Assembly (NCBI RefSeq): GCF_048269545.1
Contig: NZ_JBLXIJ010000002.1
Span: 470,493-534,492 of the forward strand
Length of the DNA: 64,000 nucleotides
DNA from: Halpernia sp048269545
GTDB taxonomy: Bacteria; Bacteroidota; Bacteroidia; Flavobacteriales; Weeksellaceae
Direction: 5' to 3'
Shown: positions 18,322 through 27,239 of the stretch, in pieces
Layout: each line of letters begins with the position of its first letter
Numbering within the stretch: position 1 is the stretch's first letter
Program-made: the position numbers and the translations under genes
The notes under the pieces: model-generated
What the model saw: the letters and a program-made list of their open reading frames with translations, nothing else
Told to the model about the DNA's origin: nothing
Database searches by the model: none

Positions 18322-19482
18322 ATGATTTTAAATAGAAAACTCTTATTGACTGTAACTTTGGGATTAAGTATTACAGCTTTTTCACAAAATTTAAACGACA
18401 TAAGACCTGTTCTCACAGGCGCTCCATTTCTTAGAATTTCTCCAGACGCACGCGCAGGTGGAATGGGAGATCAAGGTGTTGCAACCTCATCAGATGCCTT
18501 TTCTGAGTTTTGGAATGCTGCAAAATACCCTTTCAGTCGTTCTACATCTTCAGTCGGAGTAAATTACACACATATGAGTAAATTAACAAATGATGTTTTT
18601 TTACTTTACGGCGCTTATCACCAGTTTTTGGGAGATGAAGAGCGTTCTACAATTTCTGCAAGTATTTATTACTTCAATATGGGTTCTGTAGATTTAACTA
18701 AATTAGTAGGAACAGAAGTGGTTTCAGAAGGAACCGCAAAACCAAATGAATTTTCAATTGATGTTGCGTATGGATTAAAATTAACGGATAATTATTCCAT
18801 GGCGGTAACTGGAAGATACATTAGATCAGATTTATCTGGCGGATTTAATTCTGATAATACTTTAAAACCGGCAAATTCTTTCGCAGTAGATGTTTCTGGT
18901 TATTTTTTAAGTCCAAAACATCAAAGTTTCGGTGATTACGAAGGTCAAGCAAGAGCTGGTTTTGCAATACAGAATTTAGGTCCACGTTTAGATTATACGG
19001 GAAATGACGATTCCAAATCTTATCTTCCAACTACAGCAAGAATTGGAGCAGGTTATGATTTATATATTGATGATCTAAATAAAGTGGGCGTAAGTCTGGA
19101 AGCATCAAAATTATTAGTTCCTGGTCCAGAAATTACTGGAACGGATGTCAATGGAAATCCAGTTTATGATGTTCCAAATGTTGGTGTAATTGAAGGAATT
19201 AGTAAATCTTTTAGTAACAAAAAAAGTACAATGTTAAGTGGCGCTTTAGAATATACTTATGACAATGCTTTTTCTTTAAGAACTGGTTATTTCCACGAAA
19301 GTGACGAACAAGGCGGAAGACAATATGCAACTGTCGGAATTGGTTTGAAATATCAATCTTTCGGTTTAGATATGTCTTATTTAGTAAATACTTCCAAAAT
19401 AAATTCAGCCTTAGATAATACTTTAAGATTTGGACTTACTTGGACGATTGGTGATGAGACTTCAAACGCTCAGGATTATTAA
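18322..19482 (+). CDS. porV: Type IX secretion outer-membrane protein PorV
   Basis: 386 residues, signal peptide 1-20 (cleavage near FSQ). A FadL/OmpP1-like barrel starts with the family motif PFLRISPDARAGGMGDQG near 33-51 and SEFWNAAKYPF near 60, and ends in an amphipathic strand (NTLRFGLTWTI). PorV binds cargo sorting tails after the SprA channel, hands them to PorU and is part of the attachment complex. It is 21 bases after porU, with a strong terminator after it (19502-19531), so the two form one unit. Confidence 0.95.
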   Translation: MILNRKLLLTVTLGLSITAFSQNLNDIRPVLTGAPFLRISPDARAGGMGDQGVATSSDAFSEFWNAAKYPFSRSTSSVGVNYTHMSKLTNDVFLLYGAYHQFLGDEERSTISASIYYFNMGSVDLTKLVGTEVVSEGTAKPNEFSIDVAYGLKLTDNYSMAVTGRYIRSDLSGGFNSDNTLKPANSFAVDVSGYFLSPKHQSFGDYEGQARAGFAIQNLGPRLDYTGNDDSKSYLPTTARIGAGYDLYIDDLNKVGVSLEASKLLVPGPEITGTDVNGNPVYDVPNVGVIEGISKSFSNKKSTMLSGALEYTYDNAFSLRTGYFHESDEQGGRQYATVGIGLKYQSFGLDMSYLVNTSKINSALDNTLRFGLTWTIGDETSNAQDY

Positions 19483-19501
19483 AATAATTTTAAAAAATTT
19501 C

Positions 19502-19531
19502 AAAAAGAGTCTCCTTTGCGAGACTCTTTTT
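19502..19531 (+). terminator. Terminator of porU-porV
   Basis: Perfect 12-bp arms (AAAAAGAGTCTC at 19502-19513 and GAGACTCTTTTT at 19520-19531) with a 6-base loop and a T run. Confidence 0.93.
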
Positions 19532-19544
19532 AGTTTTAGAAGTT

Positions 19545-19552
19545 TAAATTTG
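19545..19552 (+). promoter_or_regulatory. -7 box of the FUSC gene
   Basis: TAAATTTG, a full match to TAnnTTTG, 18 bases upstream of the ATG at 19571 and directly after the porV terminator. Confidence 0.6.
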
Positions 19553-19570
19553 TTAAAAGTTTTTTTTTAA

Positions 19571-21823
19571 ATGTCTTATACTTCAGAATTTAAACGTTTC
19601 GTAACCAGCCAATACATTTATGCAGCGGTAAGAGTTACTTTGGCGGTAGTTCTTCCAAGTATTATTTTGGCGTATTTTGGTGTATTAAAAGAATTATTTT
19701 TATTTCCACTTGCAACCAGTTTTATTGGTCTTACAGATCAACCAGGACCAGTTATTCGTAGGAGAAATTCTATGCTCCTTGCGGTTTTATGCTTTTTTAT
19801 TGCAGCTGCAGTTGCAGGTTTAGCAAAAGGAAATCCCATTTTTATTTTTATTGAACTTTTAGTTTTTGGTTTCTTTTTCAGTATGATCGGGATTTACGGA
19901 CAACGTTTATCTGCAGTCGGTTCGTTAACTTTAATTGTTCTTGCAATTTTTATAGATGGTCATCTCACAGGAAATAATGCCTTAAAAAGTTTAAGTATAT
20001 TTCTTGCCGGAAGTCTTTGGTTTGTTTTAATCTTTTTAATTATTACCCGTTTGCAACCTTACAAATTAGCCAGTCAACAAATTGGTGAAAATTACATTTT
20101 GCTCGGAGAATATTTGAAAATTAGAGCGCAACTTTATCTTCCAAATCCCAAATATGATATAATTTTTGATGAAATAATTACTCATCAAATTAAAATAAAA
20201 AATCTTCAAGAAGACACTCGAGAAACTGTGTTTAGAACACGGCAAATTATTAAAGAATCTACAACTACAAGTCGTTTGTTAATGTTGATGTTTTTAAATT
20301 CTATTGATTTACACGAAAAATTAATGACTTCAGAAAGTGATTATAAAACTTTACATCAAGATTTAAAAAACCAAGAAGTGCTCTCTGCAATGAATGTTTT
20401 TCTTTTAAATTTAGCAGCAGAAATTACGAATATTGGTATTGATTTGCAATCTGGTATAAAATCTAAACCTTTAGCAAATGTTGATGATGAGCTTGATAAG
20501 CTTTATACCACTTATTACGATTATAGAAATAAAGAATTATCTGCGGAGAATTTAGAAAATTTTATGATACTTCGTCAGATTTTACTGCGGATTACCGAGC
20601 TCAGCTCAGAAATAAAAAATATTTACAAAGTATTTTCACAAGATATAAAATTGGCAAAAAGTCTTTCCTCTGGTTTAGATTTACGACAATTTTTAAGTAA
20701 AGAAGAAAAATTAAATTTCAAAGTTTTTAGAAATAATTTAAGTTTAAATTCCAAACAATTTCGCCATGCAATTCGCGTCACTTTAGCTTTATTAATTGGT
20801 TATGGAATTACAAGAATTTCTTTTTTTCCGGTTGGTCACGCTTATTGGGTTTTGATTACGATTGTGGCAATAATTCGCCCAAATTATAGTATTACAAAAC
20901 ATCGAAATTATGTGAGATTACTCGGTACACTTTGCGGTGCACTTCTCTCCTATTATCTTCTTTGGCAATTTTCTAATAACGGGATTTTACTCTTTTTTCT
21001 TTTAACAAGTATGATTTTGGCATTCAGTTTCTTAAAAGGAAAGTATTTTTGGGCGGTATTCTTTATTACTATTTATGTTTTCTTAGCCTTTAATTTCTTA
21101 AAACCAGGAAATATTAATGTGATTTTTAAAGACAGAATTTTTGACACATTTGTGGGTGGAATTGTAGTTTATTTAGTTTCTTATTTTGTTTTACCCGTTT
21201 GGGAACACACTCAAAATTTAGATTTAATGAAAGCCGCCACTCAAGATAATATTAAATATTTCAAATCTGTAATGCAGAATTTTGAAGTTGAAAAAACAGA
21301 AGAAAATGTTCAAGAATTCAAAATCAATAGAAAAGCAGCTTTGGTTTCTTTAGCCAATCTTTCCGATAATTTTCAGCGTATGCTTTCTGACCCCAAAAAC
21401 CAACAAAAAAAACTAGAAAAAGTACACCAATTTGTTACCACATCCCATTTATTTACAGCTTATACTGCATCATTATCTCAATATTTTAGTGGTACGAATT
21501 TAAAAAAATATCCGGAAATAGATGCCCAGAAATGGACAGAAAAAATAAGTTCTGAACTTCAAAATTCTTTAAATATTTTAAATAATGTTTCTTCAGAATT
21601 TCATCAAAAAGAATTAGAAATCCCAGAAAATGAAATAGAATTTTTATTAAACAAAAGAAAACAAGAATTAGAACTAAATGAAATAACTGACCGGCGAGAT
21701 CCAACGAAAATTTCACATTTAGCCGAACTCAATAATATTACCGAACTTTTAGAATTAATGTCTGATGTGGCCCGCGAACAAAGAAAAGCTTTAAAAGATT
21801 TCCAACCTTTTATTGCGGTTTAA
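19571..21823 (+). CDS. FUSC-family membrane protein (YccS-like)
   Basis: 750 residues with two similar membrane blocks: about 15-160 (six hydrophobic segments) and about 400-545 (six more), each followed by a long soluble helical region (160-395 and 550-750). The second block opens with FRHAIRVTLALLIGYGI and includes GHAYWVLITIVAIIRPNYSITKHR, the FUSC/ArAE signature. Relatives (YccS, AaeB, plant ALMT) are efflux or anion channels; the substrate here is unknown. It lies between a terminator and a convergent gene, so it is a single-gene unit. Confidence 0.88.
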   Translation: MSYTSEFKRFVTSQYIYAAVRVTLAVVLPSIILAYFGVLKELFLFPLATSFIGLTDQPGPVIRRRNSMLLAVLCFFIAAAVAGLAKGNPIFIFIELLVFGFFFSMIGIYGQRLSAVGSLTLIVLAIFIDGHLTGNNALKSLSIFLAGSLWFVLIFLIITRLQPYKLASQQIGENYILLGEYLKIRAQLYLPNPKYDIIFDEIITHQIKIKNLQEDTRETVFRTRQIIKESTTTSRLLMLMFLNSIDLHEKLMTSESDYKTLHQDLKNQEVLSAMNVFLLNLAAEITNIGIDLQSGIKSKPLANVDDELDKLYTTYYDYRNKELSAENLENFMILRQILLRITELSSEIKNIYKVFSQDIKLAKSLSSGLDLRQFLSKEEKLNFKVFRNNLSLNSKQFRHAIRVTLALLIGYGITRISFFPVGHAYWVLITIVAIIRPNYSITKHRNYVRLLGTLCGALLSYYLLWQFSNNGILLFFLLTSMILAFSFLKGKYFWAVFFITIYVFLAFNFLKPGNINVIFKDRIFDTFVGGIVVYLVSYFVLPVWEHTQNLDLMKAATQDNIKYFKSVMQNFEVEKTEENVQEFKINRKAALVSLANLSDNFQRMLSDPKNQQKKLEKVHQFVTTSHLFTAYTASLSQYFSGTNLKKYPEIDAQKWTEKISSELQNSLNILNNVSSEFHQKELEIPENEIEFLLNKRKQELELNEITDRRDPTKISHLAELNNITELLELMSDVAREQRKALKDFQPFIAV

Positions 21824-21953
21824 AAACAAAAATATTTCACAAAAAATACAGTTATTTTCAAACTATTTTAACGAAGTCAAAAAAACTGACGAATATTTAT
21901 AATCTTTAATACAACCTATTTGTTAAAAAAACTTTGTGACTTTGTGGTTTAAA

Positions 21954-22565
21954 TTAATCCACAATTGTAAAACAAAAATCTTCAAAAAACCTAACACGTG
22001 CCGTAAATTGATCACAATTTTCATCATCATAAACTCTGCATTTAATTGTATCTAAATTTTTCAAATCAAATGCTTCCACTTTATAATTCCTTTTTAAAGA
22101 CCAATAATTAGAATGATGGATTTTATAAAGACTTTCTTTTACTGACCAAATCACAGTTAAATATTCTACCTTTTCCTCTTCCAGAAAAAATTTCGCTTCA
22201 TCTGGATAAAGAAATTTATGCTCAATTCTTAAAATTTTCGGATTAAATTGTTCCATATCAATTCCAATTTTTTCTTTAGAAATAGCAATGGCTGCGAAAG
22301 GAAAAGAATGTGTAATAGAAATATGAAAATCATTCGGATCCAAATATGGTTCTCTCTCTTTGTATAAAATTTTGTGATTCGGCAAAACACTTTTTAAAGC
22401 TTTCCGTACTAAAAGTGCTTCTTTAATTTTGGTAGGATGATAATTTTTTACTTTCTCTAAATTTTCAACTTCTAATAAAATTTCAAAATTCAAATCTTCT
22501 CCTTCACTAAACTTCCAAATAAGAATGGTGGCTTTGTCATCTGAGAAATCTTTAAAAAGAGGCAT
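21954..22565 (-). CDS. 4'-phosphopantetheinyl transferase superfamily protein
   Basis: 203 residues when started at the ATG at 22563-22565. An ATG at 22611-22613 would add 16 residues but lies upstream of a good -7 box (22589-22596), so the shorter start is preferred. The enzyme moves the phosphopantetheine arm of CoA onto a carrier-protein serine. Motifs: SITHSFPFAAIAI near 83-95, G101-I-D103-M-E105 (Mg2+ binding) and W140-SVKE144-SLYK148. Its size is that of the Sfp/HetI group, not the shorter AcpS. No carrier-protein or synthase gene is nearby, so the target carrier is unknown. Confidence 0.88.
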   Translation of the reverse strand: MPLFKDFSDDKATILIWKFSEGEDLNFEILLEVENLEKVKNYHPTKIKEALLVRKALKSVLPNHKILYKEREPYLDPNDFHISITHSFPFAAIAISKEKIGIDMEQFNPKILRIEHKFLYPDEAKFFLEEEKVEYLTVIWSVKESLYKIHHSNYWSLKRNYKVEAFDLKNLDTIKCRVYDDENCDQFTARVRFFEDFCFTIVD

Positions 22566-22588
22566 TATTAAAAAATTGATTCGAGACA

Positions 22589-22596
22589 CAAAAATA
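22589..22596 (-). promoter_or_regulatory. -7 box of the phosphopantetheinyl transferase gene
   Basis: Reads TATTTTTG on the minus strand, 23 bases upstream of the chosen start at 22565. It decides the start, since the longer frame would begin upstream of the promoter. Confidence 0.6.
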
Positions 22597-22639
22597 CTTA
22601 ATAATATTATCATTAAAAATTATAGATAAATCATTTTTT

Positions 22640-22726
22640 ATGAAAATTCATGATGGTTCCTGTGCAACATTAAAAGCTAACGAATCGAAATTAACAATAA
22701 ATTTTATTAAGTATAAAAAAGATTAA
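22640..22726 (+). CDS. Possible 28-residue small protein
   Basis: ATG at 22640 opens 28 codons ending in TAA at 22726 (MKIHDGSCAT at the start, KYKKD at the end). No clear ribosome site or -7 box is seen, but a hairpin with a T run follows at 22754-22786, before the ahcY promoter, and no other rightward gene would need that terminator. It may be a small protein, the body of a small RNA, or chance. Confidence 0.2.
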   Translation: MKIHDGSCATLKANESKLTINFIKYKKD

Positions 22727-22753
22727 TTATTTACGAAAATAGCTTAAAAAAAA

Positions 22754-22786
22754 CCTGCTATTTTTAAATTAATAGTAGGGTTTTTT
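22754..22786 (+). terminator. Hairpin with T run in the ahcY upstream region
   Basis: Arms CCTGCTATT (22754-22762) and AATAGTAGG (22771-22779) pair over 9 bp with one G-U, followed by GTTTTTT. It lies upstream of the ahcY promoter, so it is not an ahcY attenuator if the promoter at 22805-22835 is the one in use. Confidence 0.6.
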
Positions 22787-22804
22787 ATTATTTAATTTGA
22801 AATT

Positions 22805-22835
22805 TTGGCTGAGAAATTATTAGTTCGTAAATTTG
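22805..22835 (+). promoter_or_regulatory. ahcY: Promoter of ahcY
   Basis: TTG at 22805-22807, a 20-base spacer and TAAATTTG at 22828-22835 fit the Bacteroidota -33/-7 promoter. The leader to the ATG at 22869 is about 30 bases, too short for a SAM- or SAH-binding riboswitch. Confidence 0.75.
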
Positions 22836-22868
22836 CACAGATTATTAATAAATAAAATAAAATTTTTA

Positions 22869-24182
22869 ATGGATACGCAAACAAAATATGTTCCTTATAA
22901 AGTAAAAGATATCAATTTAGCAGATTGGGGAAGAAAAGAAATTACTTTAGCTGAAGCAGAAATGCCTGGTTTAATGGCAATCAGAAAAGAATATGGTCCT
23001 TCTCAACCTTTAAAAGGAGCAAGAATTGCAGGATGTCTTCACATGACAATTCAAACTGCGGTTTTAATTGAAACTTTAGTTGCTTTAGGAGCAGAAGTTA
23101 CATGGAGTTCTTGTAATATTTTCTCTACACAAGACCACGCTGCAGCTGCAATTGCTGCCGCAGGAATTCCAGTTTACGCATGGAAAGGTTTAACTGAAGA
23201 AGAATTTAATTGGTGTATAGAACAAACAATTTTCTTTGGTGAAGATAGAAGACCATTAAATATGATTTTAGATGATGGTGGAGATTTAACAAATATGGTT
23301 TTTGACCAATTCCCAGAATTAACAAAAGATATTAAAGGACTTTCTGAAGAAACTACAACAGGAGTCCATAGATTGTACGAAAGAATGGCAAATGGAACTT
23401 TGGTAATGCCTGCAATTAACGTAAATGATTCTGTTACCAAATCAAAATTTGACAATAAATATGGTTGTAGAGAATCTGCAGTTGACGCAATTAGACGAGC
23501 AACAGATTTAATGTTAGCTGGAAAAAGAGTTGTTGTTTGCGGTTATGGCGACGTTGGTAAAGGAACTGCGGCTTCATTTAAAGGAGCAGGTTCAATTGTT
23601 ACAGTTACAGAGATTGATCCAATTTGTGCACTTCAAGCTGCAATGGACGGTTACGAAGTAAAAAAATTAGATTCTGTAGTTGCAAACGCAGATATTATAA
23701 TTACTACAACTGGAAATTACAACATTGTTCAAGGAAAACATTTTGAAAAAATGAAAGATAAAACCGTTGTTTGTAACATCGGGCATTTTGATAATGAATT
23801 GGATATGGCTTGGTTAAATAAAAATTTCGGTGACACAAAAACTGAAATTAAACCACAAGTTGATCTCTATAATATTAATGGTAATGATATTATTATTCTT
23901 GCAGAAGGAAGATTGGTAAATCTTGGTTGTGCAACAGGTCATCCAAGTTTTGTAATGAGTAACTCATTCACAAACCAAACTTTAGCTCAAATCGAACTTT
24001 GGACTAATTCTGAAGCTTATGGAAATGAAGTTTATATGTTGCCTAAACATTTAGATGAAAAAGTGGCTGAACTTCACCTTGCAAAATTAGGTGTAGAACT
24101 AGAAACTTTAACGCCAGAACAAGCAAAATACATTGGTGTAGAAGTTGAAGGGCCTTTTAAACCAGAATATTACAGATATTAA
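22869..24182 (+). CDS. ahcY: Adenosylhomocysteinase
   Basis: 437 residues from the ATG at 22869; a TTG at 22833 in the same frame overlaps the promoter -7 box and is rejected. The enzyme splits S-adenosylhomocysteine to adenosine and homocysteine, clearing the by-product of methylation. Motifs: GCLHMTIQTAVLIETL near 52-67, SSCNIFSTQDHAAAAIAA near 78-95, DDGGDLT near 132, VCGYGDVGKG (NAD+ binding) near 214 and CNIGHFDNE near 300, ending in PFKPEYYRY. Length and motifs are standard, and it has its own promoter and terminator. Confidence 0.97.
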   Translation: MDTQTKYVPYKVKDINLADWGRKEITLAEAEMPGLMAIRKEYGPSQPLKGARIAGCLHMTIQTAVLIETLVALGAEVTWSSCNIFSTQDHAAAAIAAAGIPVYAWKGLTEEEFNWCIEQTIFFGEDRRPLNMILDDGGDLTNMVFDQFPELTKDIKGLSEETTTGVHRLYERMANGTLVMPAINVNDSVTKSKFDNKYGCRESAVDAIRRATDLMLAGKRVVVCGYGDVGKGTAASFKGAGSIVTVTEIDPICALQAAMDGYEVKKLDSVVANADIIITTTGNYNIVQGKHFEKMKDKTVVCNIGHFDNELDMAWLNKNFGDTKTEIKPQVDLYNINGNDIIILAEGRLVNLGCATGHPSFVMSNSFTNQTLAQIELWTNSEAYGNEVYMLPKHLDEKVAELHLAKLGVELETLTPEQAKYIGVEVEGPFKPEYYRY

Positions 24183-24224
24183 TTTTTAGAAGAACGTTGT
24201 TTTTTCTCTCTTCAATTAATTTAC

Positions 24225-24253
24225 AAATCCGTCTCTCCAAAAGAGACGGATTT
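24225..24253 (+). terminator. ahcY: Terminator of ahcY
   Basis: 12-bp arms (AAATCCGTCTCT at 24225-24236 and AGAGACGGATTT at 24242-24253) with a 5-base loop, then a run of T. Confidence 0.93.
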
Positions 24254-24292
24254 TTTTGTATAATATTTCAAAAAAAGTTGTAATTTCAATTA

Positions 24293-25630
24293 ATGAAAAT
24301 TCGGCTTCTCTTTTTTGCATTTTTATTTCTGCATTTTTTTTCTGCACAAGAATCTGGTTTTCAAGTGAATTCTGGGAGAAAAACAGTAATTCATTTTCAA
24401 TTAATTAATAATTTAATTTTTATTCCCCTAAATGTAAATGGTGTAAATCTTACTTTCCTTTTAGATTCAGGCGTTGCAGAAACTATTCTTTTTAGCTTAG
24501 AAGATAAAGAAGTCAGTTTTAAAAATACTGAAAAAGTAAAATTTTCTGGTCTGGGTGATAATAAAGAAATTTCTGGTTTAAAATCTGTGAAAAATGATGT
24601 AAAAATTGGAAAAGATTTTGAAGATAATTCTCACACTATTTATTTAATTTTAAATGAAGAATTTAATTTTTCTTCCCACGTAGGAATTCCGGTGAATGGA
24701 ATAATTGGTTATCATTTCTTTAAAAATCATCCCATACAAATTGATTACGTTTCAAAAAAAATTACCGTTTTTAATGATGATAATTATTACAACAGAAAAA
24801 AAAGAAAATTTGATGGTTTTGAAATTTCTGTAGAAGATAAAAAACCTTATATGACTGCTTCTGTAAAAATGACCAATGAAGCAAAACCCTCAAAACTTCT
24901 TATAGATTTAGGAAATAGTGATGCCATGTGGCTTTTTCCAAAACTTATAAAAGATTTTGTGTACAATAGACCCAATATTGATGATTATCTTGGAAGGGGT
25001 TTTAATGGTGATATTTATGGTAAAAGAAGTAGAATTAAGGAATTATCCATCGGGAATTTTAATTTAGAAAAACCACTTACCGCAATGCCCGATGAATATT
25101 CCATTCAACATTTAAATTTAGCTAAAGATAGAAAAGGTTCCATAGGAAACGAAGTGATGCGCCGTTTTACTGTTATTTTCGATTATCCAAACTCAAAGAT
25201 TTATCTTAAAAAAAACAGGAATTTTCATGAACCATTTCTCTTTAACATGAGTGGTTTAGACATTAAACACGATGGAATGGAATGGGATAAAGATTTGGTA
25301 AAAGTAAATACGGAAAATAAAACCGATATGAGAGGTGCGAAAGAAGCTTACAATTCTAGCAGTTCTTTTCAATACAAATTTACTTTAAAACCAATTTATT
25401 CCGTTGCAGCTTGTAGAAAAGATTCACCTGCATTTTTAGCAGGAATTAGAAAAGACGATTTACTTTTGAAAATAAACAATAAAAAAGCCGCAGATTTTAC
25501 ACTCCAAGATATTTTTGAATTATTAAAATCCACCGAAGGCAGAAAAATAAATTTAGAAGTTAAGCGTAAGTTTGAAATTTTAAAATTTAGTTTTACATTA
25601 GAAGATCCAATTCCTTACGAAGACCAATAA
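24293..25630 (+). CDS. Retropepsin-like aspartyl protease with PDZ domain
   Basis: 445 residues, signal peptide 1-18 (cleavage after FSA|Q). Two retropepsin-like lobes follow: FLLDSGVAETILF near 55-67 (Asp-Ser-Gly) and a second, LLIDLGNSDAMWLF near 203-216, in which Gly-Asn replaces the usual Ser-Gly/Thr-Gly. Hydrophobic-Gly motifs (GIIGYHFF, GSIGNEVMRRF) mark the lobe ends. A PDZ domain (about 365-440: SPAFLAGIRKDDLLLKINNK) closes the protein. Such proteases are predicted to act in the periplasm or at the surface; no substrate is known. The altered second motif could mean weak or no activity. The next gene overlaps its stop by one base. Confidence 0.82.
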   Translation: MKIRLLFFAFLFLHFFSAQESGFQVNSGRKTVIHFQLINNLIFIPLNVNGVNLTFLLDSGVAETILFSLEDKEVSFKNTEKVKFSGLGDNKEISGLKSVKNDVKIGKDFEDNSHTIYLILNEEFNFSSHVGIPVNGIIGYHFFKNHPIQIDYVSKKITVFNDDNYYNRKKRKFDGFEISVEDKKPYMTASVKMTNEAKPSKLLIDLGNSDAMWLFPKLIKDFVYNRPNIDDYLGRGFNGDIYGKRSRIKELSIGNFNLEKPLTAMPDEYSIQHLNLAKDRKGSIGNEVMRRFTVIFDYPNSKIYLKKNRNFHEPFLFNMSGLDIKHDGMEWDKDLVKVNTENKTDMRGAKEAYNSSSSFQYKFTLKPIYSVAACRKDSPAFLAGIRKDDLLLKINNKKAADFTLQDIFELLKSTEGRKINLEVKRKFEILKFSFTLEDPIPYEDQ

Positions 25631-26154
25631 TGGAACAAACTACTTTTGATCAAATCCGTTCTCGGCCGAGATTTAAAATTTTCACCGAGACAACAAAAGA
25701 AAAATATGCTTTACATTTAAAAGAATTTTTAAATAGTAATGAATCACGTTTTTCTGGAAACATCAACAGTGAAACCGCAACAATTAGTGTAAAAACAAAA
25801 GAAAACCCATATTGGAAACCATTTCTTTCTTTAAGAACAGAGTTTGATTCGGAAAAAAATATTACAATAATTTGCGGCGTTTTCGGACCAAGTTCTTCAG
25901 TATGGACTTTTTTTATGTTTCTTTATTTCATTTTCGGTATATCTTGGATGGTTTGTTTCACGCTTTTTTATGTTGCAAAACAAATAAAACAAGATGGTTA
26001 TTCTTGGTCTTTTCCCGCTTCAATACTATTTTTATTTTTTATTTTTATTACTTATTTCATTGGAAGAATTGGTCGCAAAAAAGGAAAACAAGAAATGAAG
26101 GAACTCCGGAATTTCGCAGTAGAATCTAGCTTACATTTAGAAACAAAAAAATAA
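25630..26154 (+). CDS. Hypothetical membrane protein
   Basis: 174 residues: a soluble N-terminal part (1-90) and two membrane segments (about 95-118 and 129-150) separated by a short loop (KQIKQDGYSWSF), with a Lys/Arg-rich cytoplasmic end (GRIGRKKGKQ). The start overlaps the stop of the protease gene (TAATG), so translation is probably coupled. Its stop abuts the stop of the convergent L,D-transpeptidase gene with no gap. I do not recognise the family. Confidence 0.7.
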   Translation: MEQTTFDQIRSRPRFKIFTETTKEKYALHLKEFLNSNESRFSGNINSETATISVKTKENPYWKPFLSLRTEFDSEKNITIICGVFGPSSSVWTFFMFLYFIFGISWMVCFTLFYVAKQIKQDGYSWSFPASILFLFFIFITYFIGRIGRKKGKQEMKELRNFAVESSLHLETKK

Positions 26155-27096
26155 TTATTGCATTTCAGAGAGCACTTTTTCTCTATTCTTTTGTTCCGCT
26201 AAAATTTTCTCAATAAATGGATGAATATTTTTTGCTAACTCTTTTTCAGAAATTTGATTACCCGTAGAATTATTTAATAATTTTAACCAAGGTCTTTCTC
26301 CGCCCCAATTATAATCGCCATTAACAATTACAGGGATTCCATTTGCTTTTACAGTATTTCCGTTATCGGTTAAAACCCATTGTTCTGCAAAACTATACAT
26401 CCATTCTGCATCATTTTTTAACAATCTCAAACAAGAATGTGACGCTGGAAATCCGGGCAAATCATATTCATGCCATCCAATTCCTAATCGATTTGCAATA
26501 TTCACATTATAAGGTAATTTCCAATCAGAATCAACTGTACTAATTGCTAATTTCTTTTTCCAATTGGTGAAATGTAATCCAGTCGCAGTTTTCGCCGATT
26601 TTTTTCCCAAACTTGTGGGTCCCCATTTTTTTAAATCGCCATTTTCATAAACTGCAAAAGCTTGAATGGGATAAGAAAAATAAACAAATTTCTTTACCTT
26701 TTTAAGCAAATCAACTTGCGCTGGAAAAGGAGAATATTTTAAAAAATTGTCATAAAATTTATTTGGAATTATCAAAGTATCTGCTCTCCAACTGTTTTTT
26801 TCATCTAATCTATTTAAAGCTAAAATAGTATAACGTTCTTGTTCAGAATATTTTTCTTTAAAAACCGACATGGCGGAATCTCTTTTTTTCTTTGGGAAAA
26901 TAAAAGCAGAAAATTTTATATGAGCTTTTTCAATAGAATCTTTTCTAATGGAATCCTGTTTTGCAGAATCTACTTTCTCTTCTTTTGTAGGAGTTTCTTC
27001 CGTTGTGGGTTTTTTCTCTTTTTTACATTGAATTATAAAAAGAAATAAAAAAGACAGCACAAAAATAATTGAAGATTTATTTAAATTAAATTTCAT
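26155..27096 (-). CDS. L,D-transpeptidase (YkuD) lipoprotein
   Basis: 313 residues. The N-terminus is a lipoprotein signal (FLFIIQC, then KKEKK) followed by a charged Lys/Glu/Thr linker (about 25-65). The YkuD domain lies in the second half, with GIGWHEYDLPGFPASHSCLRL near 205-225 giving the conserved His and catalytic Cys222 within SHSCLR. These enzymes form 3-3 crosslinks in peptidoglycan or attach proteins to it. The lipobox predicts anchoring to a membrane facing the periplasm. It is tail-to-tail with the upstream gene. Confidence 0.88.
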   Translation of the reverse strand: MKFNLNKSSIIFVLSFLFLFIIQCKKEKKPTTEETPTKEEKVDSAKQDSIRKDSIEKAHIKFSAFIFPKKKRDSAMSVFKEKYSEQERYTILALNRLDEKNSWRADTLIIPNKFYDNFLKYSPFPAQVDLLKKVKKFVYFSYPIQAFAVYENGDLKKWGPTSLGKKSAKTATGLHFTNWKKKLAISTVDSDWKLPYNVNIANRLGIGWHEYDLPGFPASHSCLRLLKNDAEWMYSFAEQWVLTDNGNTVKANGIPVIVNGDYNWGGERPWLKLLNNSTGNQISEKELAKNIHPFIEKILAEQKNREKVLSEMQ

Positions 27097-27214
27097 TAAT
27101 TAGTTTTTTCATAAGTTTCAAAAAGAGTACCAAAAAACTTATTATTAAAGGAAAAATTTAAAAATAAAGCTCAAATTTAGATTTTCTTTAACTAAGAAAA
27201 AACTTAATACTTTG

Positions 27215-27222
27215 TATCTTTG
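27215..27222 (+). promoter_or_regulatory. -7 box of pepD
   Basis: TATCTTTG, a full match to TAnnTTTG, 17 bases upstream of the ATG at 27240. No clear TTG was found at the -33 distance. Confidence 0.6.
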
Positions 27223-27239
27223 GGAAAAGAAATAAGAAT

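Noticed and set aside
22566..22613. Earlier ATG start for the phosphopantetheinyl transferase gene
   Set aside because: It lies upstream of a good -7 box, and the added residues are not part of the family.
22833..22868. Earlier TTG start for ahcY giving 12 more residues
   Set aside because: It overlaps the -7 box TAAATTTG of the ahcY promoter, and the ATG at 22869 gives the standard protein.
22614..22868. SAM or SAH riboswitch in front of ahcY
   Set aside because: The predicted leader after the promoter is about 30 bases, too short, and no known riboswitch core was found by eye.
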